64,000 nucleotides of DNA. It comes from Rhizaria sp. SCN 62-66 (Eukaryota > Rhizaria, unplaced). The notes beneath the pieces are model-generated. The model had not been told where the DNA came from, ran no database searches, and saw nothing but the letters and a program-made list of their open reading frames with translations. The first letter of the stretch is position 1. Each line of letters starts with the position of its first letter. Shown here one piece after another: positions 1 through 12,700 of the stretch. A program made the position numbers and the translations under genes. The DNA lies in the NCBI GenBank assembly GCA_001724265.1, contig MEDY01000240.1:1-64000 (forward strand), in the 5' to 3' direction.

Positions 1-252
1 TTTTGGTCAAACTTAGGCAAGCGATACGACGCAGTAGCTGCGATGGTGATGCCACTGATTATCCGAAAGTCGCTCAGCGGAGACCTTAACAAAGTGAAGA
101 GGCTGATGCATGGGGTCGCTTGGGACGATTTAACGTATAGATTAAGATACGGTGTTGTTTTTAAAAACAAGGCTGAGCCGTTTGATGCAGGGGTTGCACC
201 TGAAGAGCGCGTTAAGAACGTCTTCAGGACGGATATGATCAACGTAAGGTGA
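1..252 (+). CDS. 3' end of an unidentified ORF, open from window start
   Basis: Frame 1 is open from the first base to a TGA at 250-252 (83 codons; first ATG at 43). The fragment is rich in Val, Lys, Arg and Asp and lacks the Ala/Ser/Gln runs typical of the other genes here. Its base composition is also lower in GC than the genes downstream. I recognise no domain. It could be the last exon of a gene that begins outside the window or a remnant of an inserted element. The following frame (264-509) starts right behind it, so the two may be parts of one broken or spliced gene. Confidence 0.3.
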   Translation, partial: FWSNLGKRYDAVAAMVMPLIIRKSLSGDLNKVKRLMHGVAWDDLTYRLRYGVVFKNKAEPFDAGVAPEERVKNVFRTDMINVR

Positions 253-263
253 CTAGTAGTAAC

Positions 264-509
264 ATGAATACCAAGAGAGGGACCAAACTTAAGAAAATCA
301 TCACGCGTATGCAATACCGCTTTCAGCGTCTTCTTATCAAAAGTACTGACGTCATCAAAGATAGCAAGAATTTGAATTTGCGATCCAGCATTTTCATGCA
401 TCTGTTTAGTATCCTTGGTTGTGATTGGGTTCATAAGATAGTCGTCGGCTTCGACATTAACCTACTGATACGTGTTCTGCGAAAGCTGGTTTATCTGGTT
501 TCCAACTGA
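264..509 (+). CDS. small unidentified ORF in AT-rich DNA
   Basis: A frame of 81 codons runs from ATG 264 to TGA 507-509, in a different frame from the ORF ending at 252. The product is basic at its N-terminus and hydrophobic towards its C-terminus (Ile, Leu, Val rich), with no motif I can name. Codon use is unlike the GC-rich genes nearby. It may be a real short exon, a frame-shifted continuation of the ORF ending at 252, or chance. Confidence 0.2.
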   Translation: MNTKRGTKLKKIITRMQYRFQRLLIKSTDVIKDSKNLNLRSSIFMHLFSILGCDWVHKIVVGFDINLLIRVLRKLVYLVSN

Positions 510-583
510 AGACTAATATTTTAGAATCGGGATGTGACTTTCTAAACTGGCGCATGTACATGCTGTTATATTACTTTTATATC

Positions 584-593
584 AATAAATAAA
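584..593 (+). terminator. overlapping AATAAA polyadenylation signals
   Basis: Two overlapping AATAAA hexamers (584-589 and 588-593) lie about 75 bases after the TGA at 507-509. They fit a polyadenylation signal for a plus-strand transcript ending between that ORF and the convergent NOG1 gene. This is weak support that the upstream ORFs belong to a transcribed unit. Confidence 0.35.
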
Positions 594-662
594 GCTATAT
601 AAGCAAGTTCTAAGTCTAAAAAGTCGAGTTGTTAAAAATACGAACGCGTCTACAAAACTAAT

Positions 663-3374
663 TTACTTCTTGTTCTCGTGTTGGTTCTTGTTCTTGCTCT
701 CACTCTCGGTCTTTACCATCTTCGTCGCAACTTCAGCCTTGGCCTCAGCCTTTGCAGCAACCTTGGCCTCCGCCTCAGCAGCCACAGCAGCAGCCTCCGC
801 CTCTGCACCGGCCTCCGCCGCAGCGAACAACTCGTCCCACTCGACCTCAGCGGCCCTCTGCTCGCGGCGGAAGGCCTCCTCGTCCTCGCTAAGCAGGCCT
901 TCGTTCTCACTCGGCGACAGCTCAACATCCGAGACCAGCGCCTCGTCTCCAGTTTGCAGGGCGTCGATGTCGCTGCGCAAAGCATCATCGCGGTCCGTGC
1001 CATCCTCAATGCCAGCGTTGTTATACTGCTGCGCCAAGTCACTGTCCATGTCATAAAGCGCGCTGTCGACAGCGTCAACATGAGTGTTGGCTTTCGTGCT
1101 CGTGCTCTTGTTTTGCTTGACGTTCTTGCTGTTGCCGCCGCCGCTGCTGCTCTTGGTCTTGCGTACGTACCCGCGGGCCATCGCAAACTGCAGCGTGTCG
1201 TCTGCGTCCTCCGCCTCGACCTCCGCCCACCCCCACATGCCGCGGCTCAAGCCTCCATTCACGCCGCCGATTGCGCTGTTGCGACTCGCGCCACCATCAG
1301 CTGACCCGTCTGCGTCAGCGTCATCATTGTCGTTGCTCTCAACGTTGGCGTTATGCGCGTCGCTGTACGCGTTGCCGCTGCCCGAGAGCGAGGCGGTGAA
1401 CATGTCATTGCAGAGCTCGGACAGCTCCCACGCCAGTGCGCCCTGCATCTCGGCCAGCCCGCGCTGCCCCCAGGCCGCGGCCGCCGCGGCCGCGGGCCCC
1501 GGCCCCACCACGGGACCGGCACTGCTCGCACCAGGCGCGCTGCCGCGGCCGCCGCTGCTGCTGCTGCCGTTGACGTTGTTGCTGTCGCTGCTGCTGGCGA
1601 CACTTGCAACGCCGGCGACGGTGACCTCGAAGCTGTGGCAGTCGTCGTCGACGAACCCCACCGGCCGCGGGGGCAGCGCGGCGATTGCCTCAGCAAGGCT
1701 CCAGTCAGGCATGACTGAAAGCGACGAGGGCGCGCTCGGAGTCGCCGTCGTCGTCGCCTTGCGCGGCAGCGAGCCGGCGGCGCGTACGGTTCCCGTGGTC
1801 GCGCTTTTGCCCGCTGCACTGCGAGTGCTGCCGTTGTCGTAAAACCCGTTCTCGTAATCACGGACCATCGCAGCGTTGTGCTCGCTGTCGCCGCTCTCAC
1901 CGTTGGCGTCAGTCCCGGCCTTCCAGATGTCCGTCTTGGTGGCGACGTCGAACCAGCGCGTCCCCGGCACGAGCTTGTGGTAGCGCCAGCGCAGCTCCTG
2001 GCGGATGAGGAGCTGGTCGGCGAGGCTGGTGCCGCAGTGCCCGCTAGGATCCAGCACGAAGCACACAACCAGCGCGGGCACGTGCTCCAGCACGGCGAGC
2101 GTGAACATTTCCATCGCCTTGCGCTCGCTGTCGGGTCGGTTCAGCAGCCCCGGCGTGTCGGTCACCTGCACCTTGACGTTCACCGATCGCGCGCCCCTCT
2201 CGCCGGCCGCGCCAGTGCCGGCCGCGCCAAGGTTGGCGCGCAGCGTCAGGTGGCCCACGCTGACGGCGCGCGTGGTGAAGGGGTAGTTCTGCACCTCGGG
2301 CTTGGCCGTTGACAGCAGCCGCACGAGCGAGGACTTGCCGACGTTGGGCGCACCGACAAGCGCAACTGTCGGCAGCCGCGGGTTCACGATGTTGAGCCGC
2401 CGCAGCGTGGAAAACGTGTCGCGCACGCGCCCCAGCGCGCGCGCGCTCTCGGGCCCGCACACAGCGGCGTCGAGCGCGGCGGCGGCGGCGGCGGCGGCGG
2501 CCGTCACGTCGGCCAGAGACTGCACGCGCGCGGGCGAGGACAGCAGCGCCGTGTAGTGCTGGTGCACGGCGTGCACACGGTTGCGCACGCGCCGCAGCTC
2601 CGCCAGCACCGAGTGGTACGCGCGCTCGCCGGCGGCCGCGTGCGCTGAGAAGATGCTCGGGCTCTGCTGCTGCTGCTGCTGCGTGTCGTCATCGGGCACA
2701 CTCGCGTCGGCCTCGTCGGCGCTGTTATGGCTGTTACTATTGCCGCTGTGTTGTGCGGGCGCGAGCGCGGGGGCCGCGTTGGACCCCAGCGCTAGCCCCA
2801 CCGCGGTGCGCTCGTAGGGGTGCAGCGCGGCGACACGGGCGGGCGCGGCGGCCAGACACCGGTCGATGCGGTACAGCAGGTACGTCACCTCGGTGTGCAG
2901 CCGCCGCACAGCCAGGTCCCGCGCCTTGCCCTTGGCGCCCGACACGGCCTTGGCGCGCTGCAGGCGGGCCGAGCGCGCGCGCGCGATGGACAGCAGCTCG
3001 GCGGGCGGCGGCAGCAGCGGCAGCCCCGCCAGGACGCCGAACGGGAACGACTGCGGGGACGCCGGGGCGCTGGGCGTCTGCGCGTCAGGCGCTGCGGCGG
3101 CGGCCGCGGATGTCGCTGCGGTGAGAAGCGAGGCCGCGGCGGGGGAAAGCGAGGCGGTGAGCGGGGTGCGGGCGGGGTTCGCGTTCGGCTTCATCTGCTT
3201 CGTTGTGTCCACAAGCCCCGCAGCATCGGCAGCAGCTGAGCTAAACGCACGGGGTAAGTGCATACGTGTGCTTGAGGGAAGGACTGGTGACAGCGCAGAT
3301 GACGCACGGTTGAGGGCCGTTGCGAGCTCGGAGACGACGGACGTCAACGACGACCACGTATGCCGGAGCAGCAT
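663..3374 (-). CDS. NOG1: NOG1/Obg-type GTPase, probably organellar
   Basis: A single exon encodes 903 residues. The centre (about residues 190-500) matches the NOG1 family: a helical segment before the G domain, then G1 GAPNVGKSS near residue 341, G2-region YPFTT, G3 DTPGLL near 406, the family-typical HCG...L..QL stretch, and a G4 TKTD near 479 in place of NKxD. NOG1 proteins are GTPases for large ribosomal subunit assembly. The N-terminus is rich in Ser, Ala, Arg and Leu with an RAFSSAAA stretch and looks like an organelle transit peptide, so I infer a mitochondrial (or plastid) ribosome role instead of a nucleolar one. The C-terminal third is low complexity (Ser, Gly, Asp, Ala) ending in a charged Glu/Lys helix, and the C-terminal domains of nucleolar NOG1 are not visible. 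Stop is TAA. Confidence 0.8.
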   Translation of the reverse strand: MLLRHTWSSLTSVVSELATALNRASSALSPVLPSSTRMHLPRAFSSAAADAAGLVDTTKQMKPNANPARTPLTASLSPAAASLLTAATSAAAAAAPDAQTPSAPASPQSFPFGVLAGLPLLPPPAELLSIARARSARLQRAKAVSGAKGKARDLAVRRLHTEVTYLLYRIDRCLAAAPARVAALHPYERTAVGLALGSNAAPALAPAQHSGNSNSHNSADEADASVPDDDTQQQQQQSPSIFSAHAAAGERAYHSVLAELRRVRNRVHAVHQHYTALLSSPARVQSLADVTAAAAAAAAALDAAVCGPESARALGRVRDTFSTLRRLNIVNPRLPTVALVGAPNVGKSSLVRLLSTAKPEVQNYPFTTRAVSVGHLTLRANLGAAGTGAAGERGARSVNVKVQVTDTPGLLNRPDSERKAMEMFTLAVLEHVPALVVCFVLDPSGHCGTSLADQLLIRQELRWRYHKLVPGTRWFDVATKTDIWKAGTDANGESGDSEHNAAMVRDYENGFYDNGSTRSAAGKSATTGTVRAAGSLPRKATTTATPSAPSSLSVMPDWSLAEAIAALPPRPVGFVDDDCHSFEVTVAGVASVASSSDSNNVNGSSSSGGRGSAPGASSAGPVVGPGPAAAAAAAWGQRGLAEMQGALAWELSELCNDMFTASLSGSGNAYSDAHNANVESNDNDDADADGSADGGASRNSAIGGVNGGLSRGMWGWAEVEAEDADDTLQFAMARGYVRKTKSSSGGGNSKNVKQNKSTSTKANTHVDAVDSALYDMDSDLAQQYNNAGIEDGTDRDDALRSDIDALQTGDEALVSDVELSPSENEGLLSEDEEAFRREQRAAEVEWDELFAAAEAGAEAEAAAVAAEAEAKVAAKAEAKAEVATKMVKTESESKNKNQHENKK

Positions 3375-3762
3375 CTAAGGAAGCGTAAATTCACAGGGAT
3401 AAGCAAGCTCTATAAGAATATAATTACGGAATAGGATATTAAATGTATTGAAGTTTCACAAAGTCCCCAGAAAACTCTATTATTATGATCAGAACGTGAG
3501 TTTATGTTGTCTTGCTCCACGCCATTTTCGGCAACCGCTCGGCCCAGACTCTACTTGTGGCTGTGTGGCTACACACACAAAAACTGCATTCGTCGTATGA
3601 CCGCTTCACAGTGAAGACCTTCATGGTTAATTCAGACTGTTCAGAGTAATAATACATGTATTATGTGATATATGTAACAGAGCTAAGTAAAAACTAAATT
3701 AACCATTGATATAACTTGACATGTGTCCGGCGACCGTAACAAAGCGCTTGCCAGACCCCTGC
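3375..3762. other. intergenic, NOG1 5' flank
   Basis: About 390 AT-rich bases between two minus-strand genes: 5' flank of NOG1 and 3' flank of the giant gene. I see no RNA gene, repeat or clear promoter motif. Confidence 0.5.
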
Positions 3763-6700
3763 TCACTGCTTCATCTGCTGCGACTCCTTCCGAATCAGCT
3801 CGTCCATCGACATACCCTGCACGGGCACCGCGTACCGCGCCGCCAGCGCAACGGCCCACCGCGTGAGCGCGGTCTTCTTCCACCCGCCGGCCTCTGCCGC
3901 GCCCTTGACGACGACAGCCAGCAGCCCCTCCCTCGGGTTGATCACGGTGATCGTGAGCTGCGGCGGTACAAAGCCGCCGTCGCCCCCGCTGCGGTCACCG
4001 CTGCGGCCGCGATTAGAGCCCTTGCCAGTGCCCGCGTGAACGCTAGAGCTCGCGCCATTGCTGCTGTGGCGGCGGCGGCTGGCGCGGGCGGCGGTGCTGA
4101 CGATCGAGTGCAGCGCGATGACGCCGTCGCTCGAGGCCTGGTGCTGACTGTTCGGTGAGTAGCTTGGGGCGACGGCTGCCGCGCTTCTCGCCACACGATC
4201 ACTGTCGCTGTCATTGCCGTCGGTGACGTCGCTGCTGGAATTACCCGAGCTGCGGTCACTACGGCCAATACGGTCACTGCTGTCACTGAGGTCACTTTCA
4301 CTCACAGCCAATTGGCTCACACGGGCGGCATTGTAGGCCATTCCATCGTCCACCCTATCGGCCGCCCTATCGGCCAGCACGACAACGGCCCCCGGCGCCG
4401 CAGCGACGACGGCCTCGACGATGCTTACGACATCCGCGACCGCGTCCGCGGGCACCAGCGGCAACAGCGCCATGGTGACTGTGAGCAGACCTGCCGCGTC
4501 GCGCAGTGCAGCCGCGGCCAGGCCAGGCACCGCCGCCGCCGCGGGCGACACCGCCGCGGTGCGCGGGCGCGAGCGGGGACCGGATCTCGCAGCAGCAGTG
4601 GCAGAGCTAGAGCTATTGTTGTTATCAGGCGACGGTGACGGCGTACGGGACCGCGATGACGACGGAGAGCGCAGCAGCTGCGGCAGCAGTGAGGCGTCGC
4701 CCCCGCCGCGCTGCCGCTGTTGGCGGGAGCGCTTGGCGGCCGCGATCGCGGTCGCGGTTTGCAGCAGCGCGGCGGGGGCCGCGGGGCGCAGCAGTAGCGC
4801 GGTTTGTTGCGCACAGAGCGCGGCGAGCGCAGCCGCGTGGTAGTAGAGCAGCTGCGTCGTCGCCGCGGGCACGATACTCGCAGCCGCAGCCGCAGCAGGC
4901 GTGGAGGTCGAGTCCGCGGAGGGTGAGGCGGCTGCGAGCAGAGACAGGGGACGGGCAATGGCGTATGCCTGGAGGGTGGCAACGAGAGCGCCGCCATCCC
5001 AGTCCTGCCCGCAGTCGTCGTCGCTGTCGCCATCGTCATCGCCATCGACGCTTTGCTCGCGGTCACCGTGCGGTGACCGCAGCAGCGCGCGGGAGCGCGC
5101 CAGCGCCGCGGCCGCAGCGGCCGTGGAGGGCTGCGTCAGCGTCTGCGGCGGCGTGGGCAGCGCGGCCGTGAGCAGCGAGAGGAGACGGACAATGCCCTTG
5201 AGCGAGGAGACGCCGTGGGGGAACGACGCGAGGGTGTGCGGGAGGTAGGCCGCGGCGGACGTCAGCGCCAGCGCGGGGATGACGCTCGCCACGCGACCGA
5301 CCGCAACATCGTCGTCGCTACCGCCATTGCTCAGCTGCCGCTGTTGTTGCTGTTGTTGTTCGGGGGCGATGGAGGCGGCAACCGAGTCCCAGAGGCCCGC
5401 GGTGGCCTCCCCCCAGAGGTTCAGCGCGGCGGCCGAGAGCGCGGCGAAGCCGGCCCAGGGCAGCAGGCCAGTACCGGCCACTCTGCCTGCGCTGCTGGCC
5501 TTGCTTGTCTTCGTCATCGTCATCGGAGAACTGCTGGAGCGAGCGGTTGAGCTTGCAGTTGTAGTGCCGTCAACGACCGTAGAAACGTACGCAAGCACTG
5601 GAACAGCAGCCGTCCCGGAGCCAGGAGAGGCCGTGTGCGCGCTGTCAGCGCCAGTCGCAGCATCGACAGCGGAGGCAGCAGCTTTGGCCTCGTTGTACAG
5701 AGGGTTGTTGAGCGGGATCAACGCGCGGTCGATAACGCTGTAGAAAGAGATCCGGTTCGACTGCTCGTCCTTTGCGATCACAACTGTCGCAGCGTTCACA
5801 GCGGTGGCGGCAGCCGCGGCTGCGCCCGCGGCCATGGTCGCCGCGGCAGCGGGAGTGACGCCCGTGACGGAGAGCCGCAGCGCCCAGGGCAGCGTGGCCG
5901 CAGCCAGCAGGCGCGCGGGCGCGGGCGGCGGTGCGACGGCGGGCGCGCCGGCCGCGGCGGGCACCGTCGGGTGCGGGCGCGCGGGCAGCAGCGACTGTGA
6001 GCAAAGCAGTAGCACGCGCAGGCCGTAGAGATGCCGCGCCAGCGCGACCGTGTCGGGCAGCAGCAGCGGCAGCGGCGTCACAGTCTCCGCGACACTGGCA
6101 GCGGCCGCCGTGCTGAACCGGGCAGTGTTCTTCGGCATGTTGGTGTGAGTCAGAGCGGTGCTGTTGCCCGAGGCAGACGCAGAGCCGGATGCCAAGAACA
6201 GAGGCTTGAGGGAGCTTGCTGCGGCTGCGTAGGGCAGTGGGCACACAGGCACGGGCCACGGCAGCACAGATGACACGGCGTCATACGCGTTGCTACTGGC
6301 GACACCGCTGATGTTGGCGTCCGGGGCCAGGCGCAGCGCTGTAGAGATTGCGCTGATAGCCTCAGACGCCGCAACACTGACACTGCGTGCGGTGAACAGA
6401 GACTGGGAGACAGACACGCGCGAGTTCGAGCCAGACTGCGAGGCACAACTGCCAATGACCAACGAAGGTAACACAAAGGCAGCAGAAGATGTCACGGCAC
6501 CATTTGCTGGCAAGCAAGTCAAGCCACGCCCCATGCCATACCCCGAGCAGAGCAGCACACGCGCTAGCGCAACATTGCTTCCAGCCTTATGAGCGGTCGT
6601 CTTCGCAAAGTCGAAGCTGTGGTCGCCGCCGTTCGCGAGCACTGAGTTCAGCGCAGCGACAGGCGACTCTCCGGCAAGCACCAACAGCGAAACGCTATCG

Positions 6701-9700
6701 TGGCCACCGCTACTGTTCGCACAACTGCCACCAGCGCGCGTGTCAGTGCTCTTGGTCGCGGCGAAGTCTGCGTGGACCGCCGCGAGCACCGCGGCGGGCG
6801 CAGGCGCGAGACAGGGCAGCGGCAGCGCGGGCAGCGGGTCGCGGCTCGCGGCGTGCAGCAGCAGCGGCAGCAGCCCCGAGCTCGCCAGCGGTACTGACTG
6901 AAGCGGCGACGGCGAAGTGGCAGCGTGCGCATTGCTGTAACTGTTGCTGCGCACGTAGTCAGATAGCTTGTGCATGCACGGCAGGTCGTGCGCGTCGGCC
7001 GCAAACAGCGACAACAGCGCACACCCCAGCGGCGAGTACGGCAGCGGCAGCGACTGCGCGCACAGCATCGACTGCGGCGCCTGTGCGATGGCGAGCGCGT
7101 TGGACGACTGTAGGTAAGTGTTCTGCGACTGCGCGAGCCAGTGGCGAGTAAGCCCCACGTCCCAGCTGCCGCAGCGGAGCTTGAGCGCGGCCTCGACGCT
7201 GTTGAGCAGGGCACTGACATTCACGCCGGAGGCGCTTAGACTGCCCGCAGGAGACCGCTGGGCAAGATATGGAAGGCGCTGTGTCTTCGCATCAAGCGTG
7301 GCGATATCGCCATTGGCGTTGGCGCTGCGAGCGCCCACATCGGCGCCGCTGCCGTTGCTCAAGCCTGACGCAGCAAGCGCGGCGAGAGCGGCAGCAGTGG
7401 CCGCGCCAGCCGCGGCACTCGCTACGGAGGTTGCGGCAGTCGGGTTCGCCAAGGCAGAACCGGTCCCAGGTCCGGACGCAGCTCCAGTCAGTCCGGCACC
7501 AATAACACTCGCAGCCGTCGGCGCAGCACTGTTCGCAGAGGCGGCGGCGGCGGCCGCGGCGGCCACGGCGGCAGCGACAGCGGCCGCGGTCGCAGGATCA
7601 GTGCCCGCACTCGCATTCTCCCTGGCACTCGCACTGGAGGCGTCAGCTGCAGGCGTCATCGTTTCGCGATTGCCGCCCTCGCTCGCAGTCACGCTCAGGT
7701 CGTTGTCCTCGCCGCCCTTGAGCGCCGCAGCCAAAACAGCAGCCCCGCCAGCGGCAGCAGCGTTGCCCGCCGCCATCTTGCCCTTGCCCGCGTTGCTGCT
7801 GGCCTTGGCGCTGGTGCGCGCCGCGGGCGGCGAGTGCCGCACAAACCCGAGCGTCGCGACCGTGAGCGCGGCCATGCACGTCGCCCAGCCGCGGCCGCCC
7901 ACGGTCACATGCTCTAGCACAGGCCCGCTGGCGCTGGAGATGACTAGGGGGGCGCTTAGACTGGCGTGAGGGGAAGCGAGGTCGAACCACTTGGACTCTT
8001 CGAGCTCGAGCAGAGGCGTGCGCTTCGCGGTCACCGCGGCAATTGCAGCGGCCACACCCAACAGCGGCTTAGACTGAGTCTGCAGCTGCGGCGACGATGA
8101 CGGCATATCAGCAGCAGACGCAGAGGCGGGGGCGTGCCACGTCGCAGCAGCTGCCTCGGCGGCCGCGGCCCCCGCCCTCTCGCGGCCCCGCACGCGCAGC
8201 AACAGCCTGGCGCTGCCACTCGCACTGCCTGTGCGCGGCGCGCTGAGAGGGCCGACCGCGGCAGCGGCGAACGCGAGAGCACCCGCTGCGGCGGCCGGTG
8301 GCAGGCGTCCGTCGCCGCCGTCGTCGGTCAAGTTCGCCGAGAGCAGCGCGAGCAGCGAGTGCACTAGCTGCGACCAGCGCGCAGAGACAGCCGCCGAGCG
8401 CGCGGGGCCGAGGGGGAGGGCGATGGGGGACACGTCGTGGTGGCACCGATCGTCACCGCCGCTCGCGACAATTCTTGCAGCAGAGCTGCTCTCTGGCTCA
8501 GCATCGTTGCTAGGCGTCTTCGCACGGTTGTTGTTCGACAGAGATAGTACAGTGCGGCAGTGCGAAGGCGGCTGCAGCAGCGGCGGCAGCAAGCGCTGCA
8601 GATACTGCGGCCAGAGCCCCAGGCCTTCACCGGCGACCCCAGCGGCGGCGCTCGCGCCCTGCGGCGCTTGCAGCAGCTGCGCGCGCTGGAGGCGGAGCGC
8701 GCGCCACTGCTGCAGCGCGCGGTAGCGGCCCGCGGTGGCCGCGCCGGCATAGTTGTGTACTCGCCACGCCGCCTCGGCGCCGCGGGCCAGCGCGTGCAGC
8801 AGCGCAAACACGCCGCAGCGCTGCGGTGCCGACAGGGCCAAACCGGTTGTCGTAGCCGCCAGCGCAGTCGCAGAGACAGTGGCCGCGCTGCTGTGGCCGC
8901 GGAGCTCGTGGTCGCGCAGGTGGACGCGGGACGCCAGCACGAGCTCCGCCGCGGCCGCGGCAACCGTGGACAGCGCCAGCGCGGGGACCAGTGACGCCGC
9001 GGTGACCGCGGGTGGGTGGCCGGCCCAGACCGAGAGCGCAGTCAGCGGCAGCAGGCGCGGTAGGGCGTGAGTCGGCACCGTGAGCCGCAGTAGTGCAGAC
9101 GTCAGAGGACCGTCAACGGCTCCAGTCGCAGACGCTTGGACACTCTCATGGCTCAGAGTATTTGGGATCGCGCTGCTGATGTCGTGGGACAGGTGCGAAA
9201 CTAGGCCCGGCAGCGCGGCGACGGCGGGGGCCAATAGCGTCGGGAGCGGCGGCAGCGGCAACGGCAGCGACAACGGCGGGACAGTCACCGACTGGCCAGA
9301 GGCTTGCGCCTGGGCCTGTGCCTGCGCTTGCAGCTGCGCGTGAGTCTGAGTGGCAGCGGCGGCGGCGGCATTGGCGGCGGCGTGCTGCGCGGCAAGCTGG
9401 GCGTGGCTGTGGGCGGCGGAAAGCAACAGCGGGGCGAGCGAAACACGACTGTTCGCAGTGATTGCGCTGCTAACAGCATATGGGGCGGCGGCAGAGCTGT
9501 GGCGCTTGCTGCTGGCTGTTGTCTTGCTGATAGGCAGCATCTTCACGGTCATCTCGTCGCCGAAAGACGACAGCGAGTGCGTGGTGACCGCGGGCAGCAT
9601 GCGCACTGCCGCATCAGCGTCCGCCAACGTCACACTGCAGCTCTCGCCATGATCGCCGCTAGCCGCGTTGTTAGCATTGTCGGCCGCGAGCGAGACCGCC

Positions 9701-12700
9701 TGCCTCTGCGCGAGCGCCAGGCCGCCGCCAAGCGCGGCGGAGAGCCCGGCCGCGGCGGGGAGCGCGCAGCCGGCGGCCCACCGCAACAGCACCGCCAGAG
9801 GCGCGGGCACCGCCAGGGAGCCGCTGGCATTTGCGCTGTGCGGTGACAGCAGGGACTTGGTGATGTGGGACGGGACAAGCGGCAACAGCGGCCACTTGAA
9901 GCAATCAACGTCGTGCACGCCAGCGTCAGTCCCCTGCGCCCGTGTCAGAGTGTCCAACAGTGCGGCCGCGCTGTCAGCCGTCTTGAGCACGCTCACGGAA
10001 GCGCTCGTCACGGCGGCCAGCGCGGCACCGGCCGAGTACGACGCGTGCAGCAACAGCGATGCGCGCTCGCGGCCTAACTTCGACCCACTGCGGCCTGAAT
10101 TATCGCCAGAAGTGACTGTGAGCAAGACGTGGGGCGGGATCGGCAGCAACGGAGTGGCGGCAAGCGCAAGGTCCCAGTCGCTAGAGTTCGCCCCCGCCTC
10201 CTTATGATGCTCGGCGAGACCGAGCCAGAGCGAAGATACAGAGTGCGTCGCCGCAGCAAGATTGGCGACTACTTGCGACACAGCGACTGCAACACCCATT
10301 TGGGCACTCTGGCTGACATCGAGTGTGCGTGACTTGAAGTCAGTGCTGGTCGCAGCGTACGAGCACGTTAGGGTTGTCTCGATATCGGCCGCTGCTTGTA
10401 GTAACTCCTGCGCCAGCACGCGGTCACTGGAGGTAGCCCCAGCCTGGTCACTATGACGCGCCAGGAAAGCGCCTGCGTGCTCAAGCGCGCTCTGCAGCCG
10501 CCACAGCGCAGCGCCGCCGCCAACCCTCACGCCCACCGTGTTGCCGACCTGGGCGCCGCGGGCAGTAGTGACCGTGAACAGGTCGCCGTCGGAGGCCGCA
10601 AGCAGCCCGGCAGCGCAGCCCCCGCCAAGGGCCACGAGCGCGGTTGCGGCCGCTGCCGCGTGCGTCAGGGCCACGGCTGCGGACACAGCAGCGTCCAGCA
10701 TAGCAGTGTCGTTGCCGGCATTGATGGCACCGGTTTGCAGCTGCTGCGCATGCCGCCGTGCGCTGCTTGCCATCGCCTTGAGATCGCAGGCAGCCGACGC
10801 GAGCCGCTTCGTCACGCTCGCGATTGCGGCCAGCGGCGTCGCCCGCGCCGCACGCAGCAGGTCGCGGGCGAGGCCGCGTATCGTCGCTGCCGCCGCAGCG
10901 CCCGCCAGCTGCGGACTGACGGCGGCCGCGGCGGGCAGTGCGATGAGGGCGCCGGCGGACTCGTCGCCCCACGCGTCCGCCACCTCCGCCGGCAACGGCA
11001 GCAGCGCCCGCAGCAGCCCGGACGCGGCGGCGGCGGTCGCGGTGCTCGCCGCAGCCGACTGCAGCGAGGCCGCCAGAGTGAGGCCACAGCTCCACAGGGC
11101 GTGCAGCGACGGGGGGCTCGGGGACAGCGCGGGCGGCCGCGGGCCAGCGGGCGGCTGTGCGCTGGACGGCGGTGACTGGGAGTTGGATGAGCTCGTGGCA
11201 AATGATAGTAAGACGCGGTTGATGTTGTTGGCGCCAGCTACACTGTTGTCAGGCAGACTGAGGCCGCTGTCGCTAATCGCAAGTGCCTCGTGAATGGTGG
11301 TCACAGTAACCTTCTTGGAGCTCCTCCCAATGCTGCTGCAATTTGAGTTCACGTTGCCAGTGGTCGCAGTTGTACTGCTGCTGTTAAACGAGTGCAAGGG
11401 CCAGTCGACAACAGCGGCGGATAAGGCCGAGGTCAGCGGGGGCGCGAGGGGACCCAGCCGCAGCCAGTGCCACGGTGCCATATTGACCGACTGAGACTGT
11501 GGTTGCAACTGCGGCTGTGAGAACCAGAGCGAGAGAGTTAGCGAGACAAAGTCCTGGCAACACGACGTGATCACCGTCATATCCTTCGTGGTCCGCGCCG
11601 TCTTTGAGAGTGACAAGAGCGTGGACAGGGCGAGCGAAGACGGAGACGAAGAGACACGCACGACCGCATTGCGGTCGTCTTGAGAGGCATCATGTTGGTC
11701 AACGCCGATAAGAGCAACGATTGGCACTGTTTCGTCCCATGCAGAGAAGGCGTTCACAGCCAGAGCTGGAGCAACCGCAGTTGCTGTCTGGCTCGAGCTC
11801 TTGTTGTCAGCAGTGGCAGCCGACAAGGCGAGAGCGGGCGACGCCGTGGGCAATGCCACTGACTTGGGCAACTCCCCCAGCAGCGCATCGACCACACTCG
11901 CCAAACCTTCCCCGCTGCTGCTGCCGCTCTTGATGTGGGCCGGAGGGAGCGTGGGGGCGACCGTGAGCAGCACTAGCGCCGCCACCGCCGCCGCCGCCTG
12001 CGCGACGGTCGTCGATTGTCGCAGTAGCTGCGACTGTTCGGAGACGGCGACAGTGCTGACGACAGCCTCCGCCGGCGACTGGCTACCTGCGCCGTCGGTC
12101 AAAACCGCCGTGTAAGGGCCGGCAGCAGCGGGAGCACTTAGATCCACTGGGCTGAGCGAGGTCGAGAAGTGCGCCGCGTCGAAAGGCAGCGCCTCGGCAG
12201 CGGATCCGAGCAAGTGCCTCGTCTCGCCCCCCGCGCCACCGCCGCGGCCGCCGCGGGCCGCGACCGACGCAGCGAGCGCCGAGCCGTCACCAGGCTGGCC
12301 CGTGCCGAGCGTCGCCAGCAGCGCGCCCGCGGCCACTGCGACGGCGCCGGAACCGCCGACCACATCGCTCGTCGCCGCAAGTGTGGCCGCGGAGGCCTTG
12401 GTGCTGTCGGCGACGTACTGAGCGAGCGCCCGCGCGTTGCCGACCACGCCCGCGCTCTGCGCGTTTGCGCTCGCACTCGTGCCCACGCTCACCTTGACGC
12501 CGCTGCCGCCGCCGAGTGCGGCCGCGGCGGCTGCGGTGGCTGCCGCGGCGCGGTGTAGCGCGGCGGCCTTGGCGGGGACGGCGCCGCAGCCGGGCGCGTG
12601 GTGGATCAGGCTCCACAGCGGCTGCGAGGGCGGCGCGGAATACAGCAGCGCCAGATCGCGCCGGACAGTCGCCGCGCCGCCGTCACAACTCACCGCAGCG

